A stretch of 5,894 bases of DNA from DATLFQ01 sp035540915 (GTDB taxonomy: Bacteria; Actinomycetota; Acidimicrobiia; Acidimicrobiales; GCA-2861595). The stretch covers positions 1-5,894 of the forward strand of contig DATLFQ010000098.1 of assembly GCA_035540915.1 (NCBI GenBank), read 5' to 3'. Below the pieces are notes generated by a model. It was not told where the DNA came from, did no database searches, and was given only the letters and a program-made list of their open reading frames with translations. Position numbers and translations under genes: made by a program. How positions within the stretch are numbered: the stretch's first letter is position 1; every line of letters begins with the position of its first letter. Positions 1-5,600 of the stretch are shown one piece after another.

Positions 1-1
1 G

Positions 2-2248
2 GTGGTCGTCGACCGGCTGGTGCGGCGGGACGGCATCGAGCGCCGCCTGACCGACTCGCTGGAGACGGCCCTGCGGCTGGCCGAGGGCGTGGCCGAGGTG
101 CAGATCGTGCCCCGGGACGGTTCGGAGGCCGGCGCCGCAGAGGACGACGAGGTCCTGCACTTCAGCCAGCATCTGGCCTGCCCGGACTGCGGGCTGTCCT
201 TCGACGAGCTGGCCCCCCGCAACTTCTCCTTCAACTCGCCCTACGGCGCCTGCCCCCACTGCGCCGGCCTGGGGACCCGCTACGAGGTCGACCCCGAGCT
301 GGTGGTGCCCAACACCGACCTCAGCATCGACGAGGGTGCCGTCGCCCCGTGGGCCAACGGGCGCAACGAGTACTTCGGCCGGGTCCTGGTGGCGCTGGCC
401 GAGACCATGGGCTTCTCGACCCGCACGCCCTGGAAGAAGCTGAAGAAGAGCGAGCAGAAGGCGCTGCTGTACGGCACCGGGGCCAAGCGCATCCACGTCC
501 AGTACCGCAACCGCTACGGGCGCACACGCTCCTACGACACCGCCTACGAGGGCGTGCTGCCCTACCTCCAGCGTCGCCACGGCGAGGCCGAGTCGGACTG
601 GTCGCGGGAGCAGATCGAGGGCTACATGCGGGAGGTGCCGTGCCCGGAGTGCGGCGGCGCCCGGCTGAAGCCCGAGACGCTCGCCGTCACCGTGGACGGC
701 CGGAACATCTTCGAGCTGTGCGACATGTCGATCGCCCGGTCGGCCGCCGCCCTGGACGGCATCGCGCTGTCCGAGCGGGACCACCTCATCGCCGACCGGG
801 TCCTGCGCGAGGTGCGGGCCCGGGTCCGCTTCCTGCTCGACGTGGGGCTCGACTACCTGACGCTCAACCGGTCGGCCGGGACGCTGGCGGGCGGTGAGGC
901 GCAGCGCATCCGCCTGGCCAGCCAGATCGGCAGCGGGCTGGTCGGCGTGCTGTACGTGCTGGACGAGCCCTCCATCGGCCTGCACCAGCGGGACAACCAC
1001 CGCCTCATCGAGACCCTGGTCCGGCTGCGGGACCTGGGCAACACGGTGATCGTGGTCGAGCACGACGAGGACACCATCAAGGTGGCCGACCACGTGGTCG
1101 ACATCGGGCCCGGTGCCGGCGAGCACGGGGGCGAGGTGGTGTCGTCGGGATCGCTGGCCGACCTGAAGGCGACCGCCCGCTCGCTGACCGGGCAGTACCT
1201 GTCCGGGGCCCGCACCATCCCCGTGCCCGAGATGCGACGCGAGCCCGGCGAGGACTGGCTGGTGGTCCGGGGGGCGCGGGAGCACAACCTCAAGGACATC
1301 GACGTCGAGCTGCCGCTGGGGTGCTTCGTGGCCGTCACCGGCGTGTCGGGATCGGGGAAGTCGACCCTGGTCAACGACATCTTGTACCGGGTCCTCATGC
1401 AGCGGGTGTACAAGTCCAAGACGGTGCCCGGCCGGCACAAGACGGTGGAGGGCGTCGAGCGCCTCGACAAGGTCATCAACATCGACCAGTCGCCCATCGG
1501 GCGCACGCCCCGGTCGAACGCCGCCACCTACACCGGCGTGTTCGACACGATCCGCAAGCTGTTCTCGCAGACCCAGGAGGCCAAGGTCCGGGGCTACCTC
1601 CCCGGGCGGTTCTCGTTCAACGTCAAGGGCGGGCGCTGCGAGGGGTGCGCGGGCGACGGCACCATCAAGATCGAGATGCATTTCCTGCCCGACGTCTACG
1701 TCCCGTGCGAGGTGTGCAAGGGCGCCCGCTACAACCGCGACACGCTTGACGTCTGCTTCAAGGGCAAGAACGTGGCCGATGTCCTCGACATGTCGTGCGA
1801 GGAGGCGGCCGTCTTCTTCGCCAACCAGCCCGTCATCGCCCGCCACATGCAGACCCTGGTCGACGTGGGCCTGGGCTACGTGCGCTTGGGCCAGCCGGCG
1901 CCCACGCTGTCGGGCGGGGAGGCCCAGCGGGTGAAGCTGGCGTCGGAGCTGTCGAAGCGCTCCACCGGCCACACCGTCTACATCCTCGACGAGCCGACCA
2001 CCGGCCTCCACTTCGAGGACATCCGAAAGCTGCTCGCCGTGCTGTCCCGCCTCGTCGACCAGGGCAACACCGTGATCGTCATCGAGCACAACCTCGACGT
2101 GATCAAGACGGCCGACTGGATCGTGGACCTCGGACCCGAGGGCGGCGACGGCGGCGGTCGGGTCGTCGTCGAGGGCACCCCCGAGACGGTGGCCAAGCAC
2201 CCCGACAGCCACACCGGCCGCTTCCTCGCCCCCACCCTCGGGCTCTGA
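2..2248 (+). CDS. uvrA: UvrABC system protein A, excinuclease ABC ATPase subunit (5' truncated by window edge)
   Basis: UvrA is the dimeric ATPase that finds bulky DNA lesions and loads UvrB in nucleotide excision repair. The 748 visible residues carry the family layout (numbered from the first full codon). The first C4 zinc finger is C60/C63/C84/C87, and CPECGGARLKPE lies at 214-225. The signature of the first ATPase half is LAGGEAQR at 295-302, with Walker B VLDEPSIGLH at 319-328 and H354. The second half has Walker A GVSGSGKST at 447-455, the second C4 finger C546/C549/C569/C572, signature LSGGEAQR at 636-643, Walker B ILDEPTTGLH at 661-670 and H696. Both zinc fingers sit about 193-194 residues earlier than in E. 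coli UvrA (remembered at 253-280 and 740-766). So roughly 195 N-terminal residues, including the first Walker A, are off the left edge, and the full protein would be near 940 aa. The frame is open to the edge; the GTG at position 2 is an internal valine. Its promoter, and any SOS box, is not visible. The first signature has Ala where Ser is usual. Confidence 0.98.
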   Translation: MVVDRLVRRDGIERRLTDSLETALRLAEGVAEVQIVPRDGSEAGAAEDDEVLHFSQHLACPDCGLSFDELAPRNFSFNSPYGACPHCAGLGTRYEVDPELVVPNTDLSIDEGAVAPWANGRNEYFGRVLVALAETMGFSTRTPWKKLKKSEQKALLYGTGAKRIHVQYRNRYGRTRSYDTAYEGVLPYLQRRHGEAESDWSREQIEGYMREVPCPECGGARLKPETLAVTVDGRNIFELCDMSIARSAAALDGIALSERDHLIADRVLREVRARVRFLLDVGLDYLTLNRSAGTLAGGEAQRIRLASQIGSGLVGVLYVLDEPSIGLHQRDNHRLIETLVRLRDLGNTVIVVEHDEDTIKVADHVVDIGPGAGEHGGEVVSSGSLADLKATARSLTGQYLSGARTIPVPEMRREPGEDWLVVRGAREHNLKDIDVELPLGCFVAVTGVSGSGKSTLVNDILYRVLMQRVYKSKTVPGRHKTVEGVERLDKVINIDQSPIGRTPRSNAATYTGVFDTIRKLFSQTQEAKVRGYLPGRFSFNVKGGRCEGCAGDGTIKIEMHFLPDVYVPCEVCKGARYNRDTLDVCFKGKNVADVLDMSCEEAAVFFANQPVIARHMQTLVDVGLGYVRLGQPAPTLSGGEAQRVKLASELSKRSTGHTVYILDEPTTGLHFEDIRKLLAVLSRLVDQGNTVIVIEHNLDVIKTADWIVDLGPEGGDGGGRVVVEGTPETVAKHPDSHTGRFLAPTLGL

Positions 2249-2258
2249 CCGCTTCCGG

Positions 2259-2314
2259 GGCGAACCTGGTGCGTTATCGCGTATCCCAGCGCGCGATATG
2301 GCACCAAGTTCGCC
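2259..2314. terminator. Long imperfect hairpin between convergent uvrA and nadA, probable bidirectional terminator
   Basis: The arms 2259-2281 and 2292-2314 pair at 20 of 23 positions around a 10-nt loop (2282-2291). There is one C/A mismatch (2266/2307) and a two-base internal mismatch (2273-2274 against 2299-2300). The hairpin starts 10 nt after the uvrA stop and ends 12 nt before the nadA stop on the other strand, so it nearly fills the spacer and is symmetric for both transcripts. Neither side has a clear T-tract. Terminators lacking a T-tract are commonly proposed in high-GC actinobacteria, so termination is the simplest role. The interior (TTATCGCG against CGCGATAT) is less GC-rich than the genes beside it. 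A dispersed palindromic repeat is the alternative. Confidence 0.7.
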
Positions 2315-2326
2315 AGGGGTGGCGGG

Positions 2327-3427
2327 TCAGGTGATGGCGAGCATGCGGTCGAGGGCGAGGCGGGCGTCGGCGGCGGTGGAGGGGTCGACGGTGATGCGGT
2401 TGACGACGGTGCCGGCGACGAGGTTCTCCAGCACCCAGGCCAGGTGGGCGGCGTCGATGCGGAACATGGTCGAGCACGGGCAGACGATGGGGTCGAGCGA
2501 GACCACCGTGCGATCGGGGTGCTCGGCGGCCAGCCGCTGCACCAGGTGGATCTCGGTGGCCACCCCGAGGACCGCGCCGGGCGGCGCCGCCTCGACGGCG
2601 CGGATGATGGCGTCGGTGGAGCCCACTTGGTCGGCCAGCGCCACCGTCTCGCGGGCGCACTCGGGATGGGCGAGAACCACGCCGCCGGGGTGGGCGGCCC
2701 GGAAGGCGGCCACGTGCTCGGGGCGGAAGCGCTGGTGGACCGAGCAGTGCCCCTTCCACAGCAGGAAGGTCGCCTCCTTCACCCCCCGCTCGTCCAGCCC
2801 CCCGAGCTGGCGCCGGGGATCCCACACCGCCATGTCGGCGTCGCCGTAGCCCAGGTCGAAGGCGGTGTTGCGGCCCAGATGCTGGTCGGGGAAGAAGAGC
2901 ACCTTGGTCGCCGGCCCCCGCGCCAGGGCCCACTGCAGCACCGCCCGGGCGTTCGACGACGTGCAGACCGCGCCGCCCTGTCGCCCGACGAACGCCTTCA
3001 ACGCGGCCGAGCTGTTCATGTAGGTGATCGGGACCAACCGCTCCACGTCGGTGACCGCGGCCAGCGCGTCCCACGCCTCTTCGACCGAGTCGATGTCGGC
3101 CATGTCGGCCATGGAGCACCCGGCGTTCAGGTCGGGCAGGACCACCTGCTGGTGGTCGCCGGTCAGGATGTCGGCCGCCTCGGCCATGAAGTGGACGCCG
3201 CAGAACACGATGAACTCGGCCGACCGGTCGGCGGCTGCCAGCCGGGCCAGCCCGAACGAGTCGCCCCGGGCGTCGGCCCACCGCATCACCTCGTCGCGCT
3301 GGTAGTGGTGACCGAGGACGAGCAGCCGGCCGCCGAGCGCGGTTTTCGCGTCGTCGATCCACCCGGCCAGCTGGTCGGGCGCGGCGGTCGTGTAGCGGTC
3401 GGGAAGCGGAGCCTGCAGCCGCACCAT
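2327..3427 (-). CDS. nadA: Quinolinate synthase NadA, [4Fe-4S] enzyme
   Basis: NadA condenses iminoaspartate (made by NadB or an aspartate dehydrogenase) with dihydroxyacetone phosphate to form quinolinate, the pyridine-ring step of de novo NAD synthesis in the cytoplasm. The 366-residue product shows the family motifs in order: GHHYQRDEV (39-47), FCGVHFMAE (75-83), NAGCSMADM (101-109), YMNSSA (136-141), CTSSNA (155-160), FPDQHLGRN (179-187), LLWKGHCSVH (222-231), HPEC (254-257), TEIH (291-294) and CPCSTMFRID (316-325). The expected three cluster cysteines are C104, C228 and one of C316/C318. Length and motifs match the roughly 370-aa Bacillus-type NadA. The ATG at 3427-3425 is chosen because GAGGGGG lies 9 nt upstream and the protein start fits the family; the open frame continues upstream only as an antisense artefact. 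nadB and nadC do not flank it here. It converges with uvrA and diverges from the transporter ATPases, so it appears to be transcribed alone, although its partners could lie elsewhere. Confidence 0.96.
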   Translation of the reverse strand: MVRLQAPLPDRYTTAAPDQLAGWIDDAKTALGGRLLVLGHHYQRDEVMRWADARGDSFGLARLAAADRSAEFIVFCGVHFMAEAADILTGDHQQVVLPDLNAGCSMADMADIDSVEEAWDALAAVTDVERLVPITYMNSSAALKAFVGRQGGAVCTSSNARAVLQWALARGPATKVLFFPDQHLGRNTAFDLGYGDADMAVWDPRRQLGGLDERGVKEATFLLWKGHCSVHQRFRPEHVAAFRAAHPGGVVLAHPECARETVALADQVGSTDAIIRAVEAAPPGAVLGVATEIHLVQRLAAEHPDRTVVSLDPIVCPCSTMFRIDAAHLAWVLENLVAGTVVNRITVDPSTAADARLALDRMLAIT

Positions 3428-3443
3428 AAAAAGAAACCCCCTC
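3428..3443 (-). promoter_or_regulatory. nadA ribosome binding site with U-rich spacer
   Basis: Reading the minus strand, GAGGGGG at 3443-3437 is followed by the 9-nt spacer TTTCTTTTT (3436-3428) and then the nadA ATG. The spacing supports this start codon. The spacer is strikingly T-rich for this window. The G-run can also pair with the four C residues just upstream (3447-3444) around a GAG loop, which would hide the binding site. Confidence 0.7.
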
Positions 3444-3448
3444 GGGGA

Positions 3449-3515
3449 AGGCTCCGAACTCGGCCGGCGGGGACAGCCTGGTCGCCCATCCGCGGGGTTG
3501 TCGGCCTCGGAGCCT
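3449..3515 (-). promoter_or_regulatory. Possible structured 5' leader of nadA (nested stems)
   Basis: In the nadA transcript orientation, AGGCTCCGA (3515-3507) is exactly complementary to TCGGAGCCT (3457-3449), giving a 9-bp stem. Stacked directly on its 5' side, GGCCG (3506-3502) pairs with CGGCC (3466-3462), leaving a 4-nt bulge on the 3' side. Further in, GCGG (3493-3490) pairs with CCGC (3470-3467). The structure ends one base before the small hairpin over the ribosome binding site. I do not recognise any known NAD-related riboswitch consensus. Short GC stems arise easily by chance at this composition, so a regulatory role is only a hypothesis. It also requires transcription to begin upstream of 3515. 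Confidence 0.3.
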
Positions 3516-3586
3516 GATATGTCGCCGGGATACCAGGCCGGCGTTGCTTCCCAGTGTACGCCGGGCCCACCGGGCAAGCTGGGGGC

Positions 3587-4594
3587 GTGGAGGAGCCGGT
3601 GCTCGTGGTGGAGGACCTCGCCGTGGACTTCCCCGTCGACCGCGGACCGGTGGTGCACGCCGTACGCGGCGTCAGCTTCTCCATCGAGGCCGGACGGGTC
3701 CTGGGTATCGTGGGCGAGTCGGGCTCGGGGAAGTCGGTGACCGCGCTGGCGGTCATGGGGCTGCTCCCGCCCCGGGCTCGCGTGAGCGGGTCCGTGCGCT
3801 ACCGGGGGCGGGAGCTGCTGGGGCTGCCCGACCGCGAGATGCGCCGGGTGCGGGGGCGGCACCTGGCCATGGTGTTCCAGGACCCGGTGACGGCGCTGAA
3901 CCCGGTGTACCGCGTCGGCTGGCAGCTGGCCGAGGCCGTGCTGGCCCACCAGGAGATCTCGAAGAAGCAGGCCTGGACCCGGGCCGTCGAGCTGCTGGAG
4001 CTGGTGGGTATCCCCGACGCCGCCGAGCGGGCCCGCGCCTACCCGCACCAGTACTCGGGCGGCATGTGCCAGCGAGCCGTCATCGCCATGGCCATGGCCA
4101 ACGATCCCGACGTCATCATCGCCGACGAGCCGACCACCGCCCTGGACGTCACCGTCCAGGCCCAGATTCTCGAGACCGTGCGCCAGGCCCAGCAGCGGAC
4201 GTCGGCCGCGGTCGTCCTGATCACCCACGACCTCGGCGTGGTCGCGGGAATGGCCGACGACGTGCTGGTCATGTACGCCGGCCGGGCCGTCGAGACGGGA
4301 CCGGTCGACGAGGTCTACGAACGGCCCCGCATGCCCTACACCCGCGGCCTGCTGGCGTCCCTGCCGCGCGTCGACGTCGACGGCGGGGCCCTCACGCCGA
4401 TTCCGGGCGCGCCGCCGTCGCCCGACGCCCTCCCGCCCGGGTGCCCGTTCTCGCCCCGCTGCGCCATGGCCGAGGCGCGCTGCGCCGAGGCCGAGCCGTC
4501 CCTCGACCCGGTGGATGAGGCAGCCGTGCACCGCGCTGCGTGCCACCGGGCCGGCGAGCTGGCGGTGCCGGCCGAATCGGTCGATGGTCGCTGA
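3587..4594 (+). CDS. Peptide-type ABC importer ATP-binding protein, OppD/DppD family
   Basis: This is a cytoplasmic ATPase that powers uptake through a DppBC/OppBC-type permease pair, usually as a heterodimer with the next gene's product. In 335 residues it shows Walker A GESGSGKS (43-50), Q-loop Q98 in MVFQDP, signature YSGGMCQR (156-163), Walker B DVIIADEP (175-182) and switch histidine H214 in ITHDL. The C-terminal oligopeptide/dipeptide domain has four cysteines (C286, C292, C299, C319), matching the pattern known to hold a [4Fe-4S] cluster in DppD-type proteins. The GTG at 3587 gives a normal family N-terminus (MEEPVLVVEDLAVDF) but lacks a well-placed Shine-Dalgarno. Alternatives are GTG 3554, which adds 11 unconserved residues, and GTG 3605, which has GGAGGAG 9 nt upstream but leaves only three residues before the first strand. 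The signature has Cys where Arg or Gln is usual. The gene overlaps the next one by 11 nt, so the two should be co-translated. The substrate (peptide, nickel or other solute) cannot be read from the ATPase. Confidence 0.93.
   Translation: MEEPVLVVEDLAVDFPVDRGPVVHAVRGVSFSIEAGRVLGIVGESGSGKSVTALAVMGLLPPRARVSGSVRYRGRELLGLPDREMRRVRGRHLAMVFQDPVTALNPVYRVGWQLAEAVLAHQEISKKQAWTRAVELLELVGIPDAAERARAYPHQYSGGMCQRAVIAMAMANDPDVIIADEPTTALDVTVQAQILETVRQAQQRTSAAVVLITHDLGVVAGMADDVLVMYAGRAVETGPVDEVYERPRMPYTRGLLASLPRVDVDGGALTPIPGAPPSPDALPPGCPFSPRCAMAEARCAEAEPSLDPVDEAAVHRAACHRAGELAVPAESVDGR
3589..3595 (+). promoter_or_regulatory. Shine-Dalgarno-like GGAGGAG inside the predicted OppD-like N-terminus
   Basis: GGAGGAG lies 9 nt before the in-frame GTG at 3605 and only 3 nt before the GTG at 3599. 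It is the best ribosome binding match near the start of this gene, but it overlaps codons 1-3 of the preferred 3587 start. It may therefore mark a shorter true product beginning MVEDLAVDF, or may simply encode the Glu-Glu pair. Confidence 0.35.
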
Positions 4595-5594
4595 GCAAGT
4601 GGCGCCCGAGCGGGTCCTGGAGGTGCGGGACCTGGTGGCCCACTTCCCGCGGCCGGAGTCGGGGGTGCTGCGGCGGCGGCCGGGCGCCGTGCACGCCGTC
4701 TGCGGCGTGTCGTTCGACCTGGCGCGCGGCGAGACGCTGGGCCTGGTGGGGGAGTCGGGCTGTGGCAAGTCGACGACGGCCAAGGCCGTGCTGCAGCTCT
4801 GCGCGGTGACCTCCGGCCAGGTGCGCCTGCTGGGCGAGGAACTCACCACGAAGTCCCGCCGCCAGATGCGGCCCCATCGCCGGGACCTCCAGATGGTGTT
4901 CCAGGACCCGTTCGGGTCGCTCGACCCGCGGCTGCCGGTCGGGGAGATCGTGGCGGAGCCCCTGCGAATCCACCGCCCCGCCGGTGTCGACCGCCGCCAG
5001 CGGGTGGCCGAGCTGCTCGAGCTGGTCGGGCTGGGGCCGGAGCACGCCGGGCGGTACCCGCACGAGTTCTCCGGCGGCCAGCGCCAGCGCATCGGCATCG
5101 CCCGGGCCCTGGCGCTGGAGCCCCGGGTGCTGGTCCTCGACGAGCCGGTCTCGGCCCTGGACGTCTCCATCCGGGCCGGCGTCGTCAACCTGCTGGAAGG
5201 GCTGCAGCAGCGCCTGGGCGTGGCCTATCTCTTCATCGCCCACGACCTGTCGGTGGTGCGCCACATCGCCGACCGGGTGGCGGTGATGTACCTCGGCAAG
5301 ATCGTCGAGACCGGCAGCCGGGACGACGTCTATCGGCGGCCCGCCCATCCCTACACCCAGGCGCTGCTCTCGGCCGTCCCGCTGGCCGACCCGAAGGCGG
5401 AGCGCCGTCGCGCCCGGATCGTCCTGGAGGGCGACGTGCCCAGCCCGGTGGACCCGCCCTCGGGGTGCCGCTTCCGGACCCGCTGCTGGAAGGCACAGGC
5501 GGTGTGCGCCGAGGAGGAGCCGGCCCTGGTCGACCGGGGCCAGGGCCACCCGGTGGCGTGCCACTTCGCCGAGGTCGCCGCGCCGGTCGGTTGA
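4584..5594 (+). CDS. Peptide-type ABC importer ATP-binding protein, OppF/DppF family
   Basis: This is the second ATPase of the importer, expected to form a heterodimer with the upstream OppD-like protein on the cytoplasmic face of the permease. In 336 residues it shows Walker A GESGCGKS (56-63), Q-loop Q107 in MVFQDPFGSLDPR, signature FSGGQRQR (162-169), Walker B VLVLDEP (182-188), D-loop SALD (190-193) and switch histidine H220 in FIAHDL. The cysteine-bearing C-terminal domain has C295, C301, C308 and C326. The FQDPFGSLDPR stretch and the order (second of two ATPase genes) are typical of the F rather than the D subunit. The ATG at 4584 overlaps the upstream gene by 11 nt and has no good Shine-Dalgarno, which suggests translational coupling; GTG 4599 is a possible alternative. 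After the D-loop it reads SIRAG where relatives usually have SIQAQ. Its stop is 6 nt from the stop of the opposing permease gene. Confidence 0.94.
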   Translation: MVAEQVAPERVLEVRDLVAHFPRPESGVLRRRPGAVHAVCGVSFDLARGETLGLVGESGCGKSTTAKAVLQLCAVTSGQVRLLGEELTTKSRRQMRPHRRDLQMVFQDPFGSLDPRLPVGEIVAEPLRIHRPAGVDRRQRVAELLELVGLGPEHAGRYPHEFSGGQRQRIGIARALALEPRVLVLDEPVSALDVSIRAGVVNLLEGLQQRLGVAYLFIAHDLSVVRHIADRVAVMYLGKIVETGSRDDVYRRPAHPYTQALLSAVPLADPKAERRRARIVLEGDVPSPVDPPSGCRFRTRCWKAQAVCAEEEPALVDRGQGHPVACHFAEVAAPVG

Positions 5595-5600
5595 CCCACC

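Larger units (their letters stand above)
3428..3586. promoter_or_regulatory. Divergent intergenic region between nadA and the transporter ATPase operon
   Basis: This 159-nt spacer separates the two divergent start codons and should contain both promoters. I could not find a -35/-10 pair with normal spacing on either strand. AT-richer patches occur around 3515-3520 (TGATAT) and 3528-3535 (GGATACCA). They could be -10 elements but have no matching upstream hexamer. No clear operator palindrome was seen apart from the inverted repeat described as the nadA leader. Confidence 0.5.

Noticed and set aside
2..4. GTG at the left edge as the uvrA start codon
   Set aside because: The sequence enters in the middle of UvrA. 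The first ATPase Walker A and about 195 residues are missing relative to E. coli, so this GTG is an internal Val codon.
853..1527. Minus-strand open frame of 224 codons inside uvrA
   Set aside because: It is antisense to the conserved UvrA ATPase core and has no recognisable protein features.
3449..3515. Assigning the nadA leader to a known NAD riboswitch class
   Set aside because: I could not match any known consensus. Only base pairing is visible, so it is listed as an unclassified candidate.
3449..3515. The 9-bp inverted repeat as a repressor operator
   Set aside because: The arms are 49 nt apart, far wider than a normal dimer-binding palindrome. RNA pairing or chance is more plausible.
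2444..3517. Plus-strand open frame of 357 codons opposite nadA
   Set aside because: Composition is typical of an antisense shadow, no family motif is present, and nadA motifs are complete on the other strand.
3498..3523. TTGTCG followed by TGATAT as a sigma-70-like promoter for the transporter genes
   Set aside because: The spacing is 11 nt (14 nt to TATGTC), too short for a normal promoter, and the hexamers match poorly.
2327..5188. A very long minus-strand open frame (953 codons) that includes nadA at its C-terminal end
   Set aside because: Only the last 366 codons resemble a protein family. The upstream part is antisense to the two ATPase genes and is low-complexity Arg/Gly/Pro/Ala-rich. 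nadA has its own ATG and Shine-Dalgarno at 3425-3443. This is not a fusion.
4392..5564. Minus-strand open frame of 390 codons opposite the OppF-like gene
   Set aside because: It is a GC-driven shadow: rich in His, Arg, Pro and Gly, with no recognisable domain, while the plus strand encodes a complete conserved ATPase.
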